Positions 27,406 through 35,908 of a stretch of DNA of 64,000 nucleotides are shown here, piece after piece. Position 1 is the first letter of the stretch. Each line of letters starts with the position of its first letter. The position numbers were made by a program, and so were the translations under genes. This stretch comes from Planctomycetota bacterium. GTDB lineage: Bacteria; Planctomycetota; Planctomycetia; Gemmatales; Gemmataceae. The stretch lies in contig JAIOPV010000012.1 of the NCBI GenBank assembly GCA_021413735.1, positions 18,811-82,810 on the forward strand. The letters run 5' to 3'. Under the pieces are notes generated by a model that was not told the origin of the DNA, searched no databases, and was given only the letters and a program-made list of their open reading frames with translations.

Positions 27406-27427
27406 GCTGGGTCGGTGTCCGACCAGC
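27406..27427. promoter_or_regulatory. Dyad upstream of sigma-54 promoter
   Basis: GGTCGG and CCGACC arms around TGT, extended outward by GCTG/AGC. Its centre is about 60 bp before the predicted start site, so it could be an enhancer-protein site for the sigma-54 promoter, or a terminator-like hairpin for the glycerate kinase transcript. Confidence 0.35.
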
Positions 27428-27445
27428 GTGGCAGCAAAACGACCT

Positions 27446-27463
27446 CTGGCACGGCTGTTGCTA
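27446..27463 (+). promoter_or_regulatory. Consensus sigma-54 (RpoN) promoter
   Basis: CTGGCACGGCTGTTGCTA matches every position of the published YTGGCACG-N4-TTGCW consensus, with the GG and GC dinucleotides correctly 12 bases apart. Predicted transcription start is about 27473. No ORF starts close behind it; the next gene begins 490 bp later, which is why a non-coding RNA or long leader is suspected. Confidence 0.7.
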
Positions 27464-27472
27464 TATCTTGTT

Positions 27473-27640
27473 TCGTTCTCAACCGGTGCTGAAGTGAGAA
27501 GTCACAGGGGCCGGATGGAGAAGAGGCACGGTGCGGACCGGAACCCGCACCGAGGGCCGGTCGGCAGCGAGTGAATCGGGAAGAGGTGCGGATGAACCGT
27601 GCCCAACCGATAAACTTGTCGCCGACCGGTCTTTGTCATT
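27473..27640 (+). ncRNA. Candidate structured RNA from the sigma-54 promoter
   Basis: Helices can be drawn as a hairpin GGTGCGG/CCGCACC (27530-27551), an enclosing pairing GGCACGG (27525) with CCGTGCC (27597), and GCCGGTCGGC (27556) with GCCGACCGGT (27621). The last two cross each other, so they form either a pseudoknot or alternative folds; the final helix is followed by CTTTGTCATTTCTG, a weak terminator tail. It does not match RNase P, tmRNA, SRP or 6S RNA cores. A 19-codon ORF starting at 27515 is also possible. Inference only. Confidence 0.33.
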
Positions 27641-27657
27641 TCTGTAGCCTTCAGCGA

Positions 27658-27728
27658 CCCAGCCTGCTGATGCAGGCGGTTCGCCGGAAATCCCGGTGTT
27701 GTCGAACCACCTGCGTCAGCAGGCTGGG
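27658..27728. repeat. 26-bp inverted repeat
   Basis: Arms 27658-27683 and 27703-27728 begin CCCAGCCTGCTGA and pair at all 26 positions if two G-T pairs are allowed, with a 19-base loop. Size and form resemble the other gene-end palindromes of this window; it may end the upstream RNA. Confidence 0.8.
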
Positions 27729-27963
27729 TTGTTGAACAAGGCAACCCGCCTTACCAAACACGCACCCGCCGCGCCCGGGATTTTTTCGTCGCGGCAATCT
27801 CGTATTGACCCGCTACGGCATGTCGGTATGTTCCGCCCTCCAAACAAGAAACTCAGACGCGGCCATCAGGCAACCGATTCGGGGGAATCGCTGCCGGTAT
27901 CCGCAATCGCCGTTCCTGCGTCTGCCATCTCGGCGACTCAGGAGGGTAGAGAAAGGGATCGCC

Positions 27964-29961
27964 ATGAACCGGGCGTGGATCGCAGCGGCCGGGCTGAACC
28001 GGCGAAAATTCCTGGCCTTGTCTGCCGCCGTTGGGCTGGCTGGACTCGGCAGCGGATGCAAAGGGCCGGAAGCCGAGAAGCTGAAGGAAGCGCAGGGGCG
28101 GTCGCAGATCGGCGAGGATCCGGCGGACCTCGACGCCGCCACGACCATCGGCAGCAAGACCACCATCGGCAACACCGAATCCATCGTCGTGAGCGGTGTC
28201 GGTTTGGTGTACGGCTTGCCTGGAACCGGGAGCAGTGCTCCGCCCGGCGGCTGGCGCATGATGCTTGAGGAGAGCCTCAAGCGAATGCCGAATATGTCGA
28301 ACATCAAGCAGATGCTCGATGACCCGGGCAAAACGACATCTCTCGTTCTGGTATCGGCGTTGGTTCTGCCGGGGGCACGCAAGGGCGACCTCATCGACGT
28401 GCAGATTTCGCTGCCCGATGAGAGCAAGACGACGAGCCTCAAGGGCGGCAAACTGCTGCTGTGCGAACTGCACAACACCGACACCACCGGCAACTTGAAG
28501 TCGTTGGTTCAGGAAGGCAAGACGGCCGCTCCCAGCGGGGAACTCCGCAAGGGCGATCGTTGGGCCATCGCGGAAGGTCCGGTTCTCGCGGGTCAGTTCA
28601 TTCCTGGAAACGGGAAGGGCACCGTCGAGACGGATGCCGACGGTCAACCGCTGTTCAAGGTCGGCAAGATCTGGGGTGGTGGGAAGGTCACGAAGGCCCG
28701 TCAGTATTTCATCCTGATTAACTCGGGTAGCCAAAGCCCGCAGATGGCGGCTTCGCTCGCGGAACGGCTCAACAGCACATTCCACGCGACCTCCGAGCCG
28801 AACCTCAAAGTGGCCGACGCCAAGGATCGCCAGTTGATCCTGTTGAACGTGCCGATGGCGTATCGCAACAACCACTACCGGTTCTTACTCGTCGCGCGAC
28901 AAGTGCCTGTCCTCCCGGCGAACAACGACAGCCTTTATCGCAAGAAACTGGAGGAAGAACTGCTCGAACCGTCCACGGCTCTCGTCGCGGCGGTCAAGCT
29001 CGAAGCGTTGGGTTCGTCGAGCATGCGGGCGTTGCGTGTCGGGTTGGAAAGCCCGTCGCCGTGGGTTCGCTTCGCGGCAGGGGAAGCGCTGACGTACCTC
29101 GGTCAGACCGATGGTGCGGTGGAACTCGCGAAGTTGGCCGAAGACCATCCTGCTCTTCGCGCTCCGGCTCTGAAGGCACTCGCCTCGATGGACGATGCGG
29201 CCTGCACCGATCGCCTCGTGGAACTGACCGCGAACAACGATCCGACGCTTCGTTATGGTGCGTTCCTCGCGCTACGAATGGCGGACGAGAACAACGCCGT
29301 GGCTCGCGGAATGCTCGTGAACAACTCGTTCTGGCTGCACCAACTCGCACCGAGCAGTTCGTCCATGATTCACCTGACGACGGATCACCGTTGCGAGGTG
29401 GTACTGTTCGGCGATGCTCCGAAACTTCGCGGACCGTTCACGCTGCCGGTGGGAACTGAGTTCACGGTGAGCGTGTCGGCCAGCGGAAACGAGGCGACGG
29501 TCACTCGCATCGTGAAGGTGAAGCACGATCTGGAGGATAAGAAGCTGACTTGCAAGCCGACGCTGGCGGATGTGCTTGTGAAGATTGGTCAGCTTGGCGG
29601 CACCTACTCGGAAGCGGTTGAGTTGATCCGTCGTGCGGATCGTGGTCAGGTGTTGTCGGCAGCGGTGGTGATCGACGCAGTTCCGGCTGAGTTGAACATT
29701 CGGCAGCTCGCGAGTTTCGCACGAAACGATCCGACGCTGACCCGTGCGAATGTCGAGATTGCTCGGGCGGGTGTGGTTCGACCAGACCTCGATGTGTCTG
29801 GTTTCGATCTGCCGGCGACGACCAGCGACACGGCTCCTGCGGTTGTTGCGACGCCACCGCGTCCGCCGTTGAACCGTGAGCCTGGCCGCATCTTTGGCTC
29901 GAAGCGTCATGAAGCGCCTGCGATTGATCCTGGCGTGGTGCCCGCGACTGGAGATCAGTAG
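27964..29961 (+). CDS. FlgI-like domain plus HEAT repeats, exported lipoprotein
   Basis: About 665 aa from ATG 27964. The N-terminus combines twin-arginine features (LNRRKFLALSAAVGLAG) with a lipobox-like GLGSGC. Residues 60-330 resemble FlgI, the flagellar P-ring protein: VVSGVGLVYGLPGTGS, LVSALVLPGARKGDLIDVQI and TTSLKGGKLLLCEL. A HEAT-repeat region follows (GLESPSPWVRFAAGEALTYL, APALKALASMDDAACTDRL), then a C-terminal domain and a Pro-rich tail. No flagellar gene is nearby, so this looks like a FlgI fold reused as an envelope ring or scaffold. The sigma-54 promoter 490 bp upstream may drive it through a long leader. Confidence 0.8.
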   Translation: MNRAWIAAAGLNRRKFLALSAAVGLAGLGSGCKGPEAEKLKEAQGRSQIGEDPADLDAATTIGSKTTIGNTESIVVSGVGLVYGLPGTGSSAPPGGWRMMLEESLKRMPNMSNIKQMLDDPGKTTSLVLVSALVLPGARKGDLIDVQISLPDESKTTSLKGGKLLLCELHNTDTTGNLKSLVQEGKTAAPSGELRKGDRWAIAEGPVLAGQFIPGNGKGTVETDADGQPLFKVGKIWGGGKVTKARQYFILINSGSQSPQMAASLAERLNSTFHATSEPNLKVADAKDRQLILLNVPMAYRNNHYRFLLVARQVPVLPANNDSLYRKKLEEELLEPSTALVAAVKLEALGSSSMRALRVGLESPSPWVRFAAGEALTYLGQTDGAVELAKLAEDHPALRAPALKALASMDDAACTDRLVELTANNDPTLRYGAFLALRMADENNAVARGMLVNNSFWLHQLAPSSSSMIHLTTDHRCEVVLFGDAPKLRGPFTLPVGTEFTVSVSASGNEATVTRIVKVKHDLEDKKLTCKPTLADVLVKIGQLGGTYSEAVELIRRADRGQVLSAAVVIDAVPAELNIRQLASFARNDPTLTRANVEIARAGVVRPDLDVSGFDLPATTSDTAPAVVATPPRPPLNREPGRIFGSKRHEAPAIDPGVVPATGDQ

Positions 29962-29980
29962 TTGCGGGAATGAGAAAGAG

Positions 29981-30120
29981 AATCGGGCACGGGCAGAGGC
30001 ACGGGCACGGGCACGGAAAAGACGGGAATACGGGGAAAACCGGAGATCGCTCCGCTTCCTTATCTCCCGTCTTCTCTTGTCTGTGCCCGTGCCCGTGCCC
30101 CTGCCCGTGCCCGATTTTTT
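29981..30120. repeat. Long imperfect palindrome of GGGCAC hexamers, likely terminator
   Basis: Left arm (about 29981-30034) is rich in CGGGCAC units and the right arm (about 30062-30120) is its near complement, GTGCCCGTGCCC, ending in a T-run. It fills the space between the FlgI-like gene and smc and would form a hairpin of about 45 bp. The hexamer makes slippage and copy-number change likely. Confidence 0.75.
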
Positions 30121-30170
30121 CCCCCTCTTCCCGTGCCTTTGTCTTCCGAACTTGAATCCCGAATCTTGCC

Positions 30171-33100
30171 ATGCTGAAACGTCTCGAACTCGTCGGTTTC
30201 AAATCGTTCGCAGACAAAACCCGTTTCGATTTCTCGCCGGGGATCACGGGCGTCGTCGGTCCAAACGGTTCCGGCAAATCTAACGTCGTTGATGCTGTCC
30301 GCTGGATTCTCGGCGAGCAATCGGCCAAGTCGCTGCGTGGCGGCGAAATGGCCGACGTCATCTTCAACGGATCGAGCAGTCGCAAGAGCCTCGGCCTCGC
30401 CGAAGTCACGGTCGTATTCGATAACGTGCGCCGGTTGCTGTCCGTGGATGCCGACGAAGTGCAACTCACACGCCGTGTGTACCGCGACGGCACCGGCGAA
30501 TATCTCGTCAACGGGCAGATGGCCCGCCTCAAAGACTTCAAAGAAATCTTCCTCGGTAGCGGTGCCGGCTCCGGTGGTTACACCATCATCGCGCAGGGTC
30601 GCGTCGATGAACTGCTTCAATCCTCGACCAAGGACCGCCGCGAAATCTTCGACGAAGCCGCTGGCATCAGTCGCTTCAAGGCGAAGAAGAAGGAAACGCT
30701 CGGCAAACTGGCTCACGTCGAACTGAATCTCACGAGGTCGCGGGATCGCCTCGAATCGCTCGATTCGCAACTTCGTACGCTGCGAATGCAGGCCGCGAAA
30801 GCTCAGAAATTCAAGGAGCATTCGGACCGCCTGCGTGAACTGCGGGTTGGGCTTGGGGTGCGAGAGTACACTGAGTTCTCGGCGTCATTGGAAGCGGAAC
30901 AGCGAATCCTGGCCGAGTTTCAGGCAGATGTTTCTGGTGCAAATCAACGAACCGGCGAACTCGAGCATTCTCTGCGTGAACTCGACCGCGAAGTGACTCG
31001 CGGTGAGGACGGGCTGCGCTATCAGGAAGGCCGGCTCGCCGACGCCAAGCAACAAATCGCTGGTTTCGAGACGACCCTTCGACATGAAGGCTCGGCCGCG
31101 GCGGGTTACGAGGCCGAGTTGCTGACGGTCGGCCGTCAGCGAGCGGACATCGGTTACCGCATGCGAGCGCTGGAAGCCGACACGGCTCGCGCAACTGCCG
31201 AAGCAACCGCAACCGAGGCTCGCCTCAATGAGGAGCAAGCGGCAGCGACAGCCGCAGCGGAAACCCTGGCAGCAGCAACGCAGCGAGTGATTGACCTCGA
31301 TCAGCAAACAACCGCCGACCACGAACGGCAGTACGATCTCGTTCGTCAGATGGCGACGGCGCAGTCAACAGCGGCCGCAACTCTGAAGCAGGTCGAAGGA
31401 TTTCAGAAAGAGTACACGCGAAAGCTTGCCGAGATCGAGCAGAACACGGCTCGTCGTGCGACTCTCGCAACCGCACTCGACGGGCTTTCTCGCGCCGATG
31501 ATGATGTGCAGCAACGCCTCGGAAGCGCCCGCGACCGGCTCGTCACGGTGCGTGCGAATCGCAACGATCTCACCGAGCGTGCGGGTCGCGTTCAGGCATC
31601 GCTCGAAGGTCTGCGGGTTCGACAAGGCGACCTCAGTGGTCGCGTCGGAATTCTCGAAGAGTTGGAGCGTTCGCTCGATGGGCTTGGTGCTGGCGTGCGG
31701 TCAGTGTTCAACCGCTTGAACGTGCTACCGGGTGTGATCGGTTTGGTCGCCGATCTGCTGACCGTGCCGCACGAGATTTCCTCAGTCGTTGAACTCGCGC
31801 TCGGCGACGCGGCACAGCGGTTCGTCGTACAGTCGTCCGCAGCGGTGGATGAGATTGTTGCCGCGGTGGGTGAAGTGCCGGGCCGTGTCGGGTTCATTCC
31901 CCTCCTGGCGAGTGTTGGCACTGAGTCGTCGGGCGCGGGGACGCTTGCCGAGTACGTCTCGTGCGAGCGTGCCGCGCTTCCGGCTCAACTTCTCGGGAAC
32001 GTCCTGCTCGCAGATTCGCTAGCCGATGCGCGACGGCTCGCCCTGATTTATCCGGGCTATCGTGTTGTTGCTCGCACGGGCGAACTGCTCGAACCGGATG
32101 GCACTCTGAGCGTTGGTCCACCAAAGGCCGAGGCGGGGTTGGTTTCGCGAAAGAGCGAACTACGGGAGCTTCGCGATCAGTTCCGTGCTCTCACCGAACA
32201 GGTGGCGGTAACCGAGGTCGAACTTGCGAAGTTGCGTCGGCAAGCGGATGCGGCTGAGGGCATGCTTGAGGGCATCGAATCCGAGATCGAACTGCTTTCT
32301 GGCGCAGCCGGCGACCTGCTTCAGAAGATCGCGCGGCAGCGGCAAGAGGTCGTAAATCTCGATGACAGCCTCGACATCGCCCGGCAAGAGTCGCGTTACC
32401 TCGAACAACAAGTGCAGCAGGGCGAGGCTGCGTGGGTCGCTGAGAAAATGCAGGCCGAGCAGGCCGAGCGAGCCGCCGAGGAACTAAAGGCAAAGCTTGC
32501 CGAGTTGGTGATCGCAGCACGAGAAGCGGAAGCCGCGAAGAACGCCGCACAGCAGGCCGATACGAACGCTCAGGTTGCGTTGAGTCGCGCCACGGCTGAC
32601 CGCGACCGTGCCCGTGAGCGGGTGACGCAGTTCGAGGTTGAGCTTCGTAAGCGCAAGATCGAAGCCACGGATCGCCGATCGGCACATCACACCGCAACCG
32701 TGCGTCTCACGGAGTGCGTGCTTGCGATGCTTCGCGCGTCTGCGGGACAAGCCGATGCTTACCGCGAGAAGGAACACCGCGAACGGCTCGCCGGTGAACT
32801 TGCTGCGAAAGCTGCGGTCGATCGCACGAGCCGGGAGCAGGTTCGCGACGAACTACAGGCACTCCGCACAGGCTGGCAATCGAAGCAAAGCCAGGCCCAC
32901 GCGAAGGAACTCGCCGTCCAGAATTTGCAGACTCGCCGTGACGCCGTCGCCGCCCGCATTCGCGAAGACTACGCCATCGAATTGGCGGACTTGGCGAGCA
33001 GCGACCATGAGATCACCAGTGAATCGCCAACGGAAAACCTGACTCCCGCCGAAGTGCAGCACGAGATCGAAGACCTCCGCAAGAAGCTAACGCGGCTTGG

Positions 33101-33731
33101 CTCCGTGAACATGGAAGCTCTCGAAGAACTCACTCGCGTCGAGACGGAATTCACCACGCTTCGCTCGCAACACGAAGACCTCGCCGCGGCCCGAAAGTCG
33201 CTTCAAGACGTGATCGACGCCATCAACGGCGACAGTCGAAAACTGTTCACCGACACGCTCGCCGCGATCCGCGGGTACTTTCAGGAATTGTTCCGCAAGC
33301 TCTTCGGCGGTGGGCAAGCAGACATCATCCTCGAAGACGAATCGGATGTGCTGGAATCGGGAATCGAGATCACGGCGAGGCCGCCCGGCAAGGAGCTGCG
33401 TTCGCTGTCGCTGCTCTCCGGTGGCGAAAAGACCATGACGGCCATCGCACTCTTGCTCGCGATCTTCCGCAACAAACCGAGCCCGTTTTGCATCCTCGAC
33501 GAAGTGGACGCAGCACTCGACGAAGCGAACACGCAACGCCTCGCGAACGTGCTTGGCGAGTTCCTGGATCGCAGTCAGTTCATCGTCGTTACGCACAAGA
33601 AGCGGACGATGGCTGCGGCGGATCGCCTCTGGGGAGTGACCATGCAAGAGAGCGGCATCAGTCGGTTGTTGCCGATGAAGTTCGAGGACTGGCCCGACGA
33701 GGAACAGGCGGCCGAGGTGCAGGCGGCGTAA
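30171..33731 (+). CDS. smc: Chromosome segregation protein SMC
   Basis: 1186 aa, full family length. N-terminal ATPase half with Walker A GPNGSGKSNVVDAVRWILGE; coiled coil to about residue 500; hinge roughly 505-660 (GAGVRSVFNRLNVLPGVIG, VELALGDAAQRFVV); second coiled coil; C-terminal signature LSLLSGGEKTMTAIALLLAI and Walker B FCILDEVDAALDEANTQRL. With ScpA/ScpB, not in this window, SMC compacts and segregates chromosomes. It stands alone, behind a large palindrome that isolates it from the FlgI-like gene. Confidence 0.97.
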   Translation: MLKRLELVGFKSFADKTRFDFSPGITGVVGPNGSGKSNVVDAVRWILGEQSAKSLRGGEMADVIFNGSSSRKSLGLAEVTVVFDNVRRLLSVDADEVQLTRRVYRDGTGEYLVNGQMARLKDFKEIFLGSGAGSGGYTIIAQGRVDELLQSSTKDRREIFDEAAGISRFKAKKKETLGKLAHVELNLTRSRDRLESLDSQLRTLRMQAAKAQKFKEHSDRLRELRVGLGVREYTEFSASLEAEQRILAEFQADVSGANQRTGELEHSLRELDREVTRGEDGLRYQEGRLADAKQQIAGFETTLRHEGSAAAGYEAELLTVGRQRADIGYRMRALEADTARATAEATATEARLNEEQAAATAAAETLAAATQRVIDLDQQTTADHERQYDLVRQMATAQSTAAATLKQVEGFQKEYTRKLAEIEQNTARRATLATALDGLSRADDDVQQRLGSARDRLVTVRANRNDLTERAGRVQASLEGLRVRQGDLSGRVGILEELERSLDGLGAGVRSVFNRLNVLPGVIGLVADLLTVPHEISSVVELALGDAAQRFVVQSSAAVDEIVAAVGEVPGRVGFIPLLASVGTESSGAGTLAEYVSCERAALPAQLLGNVLLADSLADARRLALIYPGYRVVARTGELLEPDGTLSVGPPKAEAGLVSRKSELRELRDQFRALTEQVAVTEVELAKLRRQADAAEGMLEGIESEIELLSGAAGDLLQKIARQRQEVVNLDDSLDIARQESRYLEQQVQQGEAAWVAEKMQAEQAERAAEELKAKLAELVIAAREAEAAKNAAQQADTNAQVALSRATADRDRARERVTQFEVELRKRKIEATDRRSAHHTATVRLTECVLAMLRASAGQADAYREKEHRERLAGELAAKAAVDRTSREQVRDELQALRTGWQSKQSQAHAKELAVQNLQTRRDAVAARIREDYAIELADLASSDHEITSESPTENLTPAEVQHEIEDLRKKLTRLGSVNMEALEELTRVETEFTTLRSQHEDLAAARKSLQDVIDAINGDSRKLFTDTLAAIRGYFQELFRKLFGGGQADIILEDESDVLESGIEITARPPGKELRSLSLLSGGEKTMTAIALLLAIFRNKPSPFCILDEVDAALDEANTQRLANVLGEFLDRSQFIVVTHKKRTMAAADRLWGVTMQESGISRLLPMKFEDWPDEEQAAEVQAA

Positions 33732-33803
33732 TGAAACGTCGCAGTGCCAGAACGCGGCTGATAGAACAGTCGTCGCAGAGATTCATTCACCAAGGAGACG
33801 ACA

Positions 33804-34271
33804 ATGGGCGACCGTGAAAAGAAACTCGAAGCTGCGGGCTATCCGCTCGACCGTGGACCGAAGGAAGGGCCGGTGATTGATCTGCTCTCGATCCTCGGCG
33901 ACACGCTCTACGCTTCGGGCCAGGTGCCGAACGACAACGGCGTGCTGACCAGCAAGGGGAAGGTGCCGTCGCAGGTGTCGGTCGAGGATGCGACGAAGGC
34001 AGCGGCTCTGTGCGCTGCGAACATCCTCCGGGCGATCATCTCGAAGCTCGGTTCGCTCGACCGCATCGAACGAGTGGTTCGCGTGACGGGCTACGTGAAC
34101 ACCGATCCGGATTTCAGCGAGTGCCATCTGGTCATCAACGGCGCGACGAACTTGCTGAAGGAAGTCTTCGGCCAGGAAGCTGGCCGCCACGCCCGCACGG
34201 CGCTCGGCATGGGCCAGCTTCCGCTGGGAACGAGCGTTGAGGTCGAAGCGATCTTCCAGTTGAAGAAGTGA
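33804..34271 (+). CDS. RidA/YjgF-family protein
   Basis: 155 aa with AAGGAG nine bases before the ATG. Family features: LYASGQVPNDNG, KAAALCAANILRAIIS, RIERVVRVTGYVNTDPDF (with the Arg that in RidA contacts the carboxylate) and the C-terminal GTSVEVEAIFQL. It is longer at the N-terminus than E. coli RidA and matches the XynA-like/RidA-related subgroup. Active RidA enzymes deaminate reactive imines from PLP enzymes; two PLP enzymes of sulfur metabolism lie 2-4 kb downstream. Probably co-oriented with smc by chance. Confidence 0.9.
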   Translation: MGDREKKLEAAGYPLDRGPKEGPVIDLLSILGDTLYASGQVPNDNGVLTSKGKVPSQVSVEDATKAAALCAANILRAIISKLGSLDRIERVVRVTGYVNTDPDFSECHLVINGATNLLKEVFGQEAGRHARTALGMGQLPLGTSVEVEAIFQLKK

Positions 34272-34281
34272 ACAGGTTAAG

Positions 34282-35802
34282 TCACGGTTGCTTCCCGTCG
34301 GCCAGCTTTTCCAGCGTGGCCTTGGGCAGCAACCGACCGTTCAACACAACAGCATGAACCTTGCGGATGTTCTTGATGTCGTCGAGCGGGTTCGCATCCA
34401 ACAACACGAGATCGGCGAGTTTGCCACGTTCGACGGTGCCGAGATCCTTCAGCTTGTCGAGATACTCCGCAGGGTTGCGGGTCGCGGCTCGGAGTGCCTC
34501 GGCTGGCGTCAGACCGGCCTGGACGAGCAGTTCCAGTTCGTCGTGAACGCCCGAGCCTGGAAAGCAGAACGGCACGGGTGTGTCGGTGCCCGTAAGCATC
34601 GGCACACCAGCTTTGTGCATCGCCTTCACCAATCGAAGATGCCCCTCGAAGAGCAATTTTTGCTGTTCGATGTCATTGTCACTCAGCCAGATTCCGAGGA
34701 TCGGGAACTTCTTCTCTTTCACCTTCACCGCAACTTCGGCCCCGAAGACTCGCACCTTAATAGCCTCTTGCGCGTTCGTAGCCATCCACGCGAACCGCAT
34801 TCGTGGCGGGAGCGTTTTCTTCCGGGGATCATCGGTGAACTTCGGATCGTTGAGTGACGCCCACACGCGGCGAGTCACGAGCGTCGGAACCTGCCATGTC
34901 CCGTTCTTCACGAACTTCTTGAAGAGCGCATCGGCTGTCGGTTCGTCGTAGCTGTCGAGTGCTTTTACCTGAATCCGCCAGGCTGCCGCCGCGTCGAGCG
35001 TGTCCTTCACCATTGCGCCCGATTCCATCAGGCCGATCAATTCCTTCCGCAACTGGTCTTCTTGTTTCGAGCAACCGAGCACGACGCCATAGAGATGTTC
35101 CATCGACTTCTGCCCGCGATCGGAGGCATCGGCAGCACGAACAGCGTGCGGAACGTGCCCGCTCACGGCGAGCTTGCGCGGACCACGTGCGGCTTCTTCG
35201 AGGATGGCGAAGTATGCGTCTGGCTTCAGGAACGGATAGACCTTGATGAAATCTTCGCCATCGGTTCGCATCTTTGCGACAGCGGCACGTCCTTCGTCTG
35301 GCGTTCGGATGGGGATTGCGCTTCCCGGTATCACTGGCGCTGTTCCGTTCAGTCCATCCAGCATCCGCATTGTCGCGACAATCCGCGGGCCGACCATTCG
35401 GCCAGACTCAATCTCCTTTTGCCAGTCGTGCGCGGGCGGGGAAGGGAAGCCCGGCACTCCCTGTCGGCTGAACATATGACGCACACCAGTCACGCCATTC
35501 GCGACGAACTGCGGCAGAAATTCCTTCTCCAGGTGAACGTGCATGTCCCACAGACCGGGGATCATGAACTTCCCATCCGCCTTAATTTGCTTGGCGCCCT
35601 CAGGGATCGTGACGCGACCGGTCTTCCCGATCTCGGTGATGCGATCACCCGTGATGAGCACGGTCATGTCGGCTTGCGGCGCGGCTCCGGTGCCGTCAAT
35701 GATCGTGACGCCCGTGATCGCTAGCGGGGCAGCCGGGTCTTTGGGCTGCGCTGCCACGACCGCTGGAAACAGCAGGAGAAGTGCGGACGCGAATGTCTTC
35801 AT
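34282..35802 (-). CDS. Secreted amidohydrolase-family protein
   Basis: About 506 aa from ATG 35802, where a Sec signal (FASALLLLFPAVVAAQP) begins; the upstream ORF extension is repeat sequence. Metal-dependent hydrolase motifs: WDMHVHLEK (HxH), AVSGHVPHAVRAAD and MEHLYGV supplying further His, and MLTGTDTPVPF with the catalytic Asp. The N- and C-terminal strands (ITGVTIIDGTG, GKLADLVLLDANPLDDI) are the usual composite beta-sandwich. The prolidase/imidazolonepropionase-like group includes exported peptidases and lactamases; substrate unknown. It ends 10 bp from the convergent RidA gene. Confidence 0.88.
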   Translation of the reverse strand: MKTFASALLLLFPAVVAAQPKDPAAPLAITGVTIIDGTGAAPQADMTVLITGDRITEIGKTGRVTIPEGAKQIKADGKFMIPGLWDMHVHLEKEFLPQFVANGVTGVRHMFSRQGVPGFPSPPAHDWQKEIESGRMVGPRIVATMRMLDGLNGTAPVIPGSAIPIRTPDEGRAAVAKMRTDGEDFIKVYPFLKPDAYFAILEEAARGPRKLAVSGHVPHAVRAADASDRGQKSMEHLYGVVLGCSKQEDQLRKELIGLMESGAMVKDTLDAAAAWRIQVKALDSYDEPTADALFKKFVKNGTWQVPTLVTRRVWASLNDPKFTDDPRKKTLPPRMRFAWMATNAQEAIKVRVFGAEVAVKVKEKKFPILGIWLSDNDIEQQKLLFEGHLRLVKAMHKAGVPMLTGTDTPVPFCFPGSGVHDELELLVQAGLTPAEALRAATRNPAEYLDKLKDLGTVERGKLADLVLLDANPLDDIKNIRKVHAVVLNGRLLPKATLEKLADGKQP

Positions 35803-35827
35803 GACGGCTACCCTGGAGAGTGAGGCT

Positions 35828-35901
35828 GGGCCGCCACGGAGGGCGGCCCCTACAAGAGAAACCGCCTTGGTTTGTAGGGGCCCCGCCCTCCGTGGCGGCC
35901 C
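35828..35901. repeat. Near-perfect 28/30-bp inverted repeat
   Basis: Arms start GGGCCGCCACGGAGGGCGG and end CCCCTACAA; the right arm differs by two extra bases. It lies between the gamma-lyase stop and the amidohydrolase start, both on the minus strand, so it may end the transsulfuration transcript. Belongs to the gene-end palindrome class. Confidence 0.85.
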
Positions 35902-35908
35902 TTGCCTC

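Larger units (their letters stand above)
27305..27963. other. 659-bp intergenic region with sigma-54 promoter, hairpins and inverted repeat
   Basis: No convincing ORF. It contains, in order, a GGTCGG-TGT-CCGACC dyad at 27406-27427, a perfect sigma-54 promoter at 27446-27463, a possible structured RNA at about 27473-27640 and a 26-bp inverted repeat at 27658-27728. The remaining 230 bp before the FlgI-like gene show nothing clear apart from a GC-rich stretch ending in a T-run near 27780. Confidence 0.7.

Noticed and set aside
27473-27640. RNase P RNA, tmRNA, SRP RNA or 6S RNA
   Set aside because: None of their hallmark core sequences could be found in this interval.
27964-29961. A flagellar gene cluster
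   Set aside because: Only one FlgI-like domain, no other flagellar gene in the window, and added HEAT repeats and lipobox.
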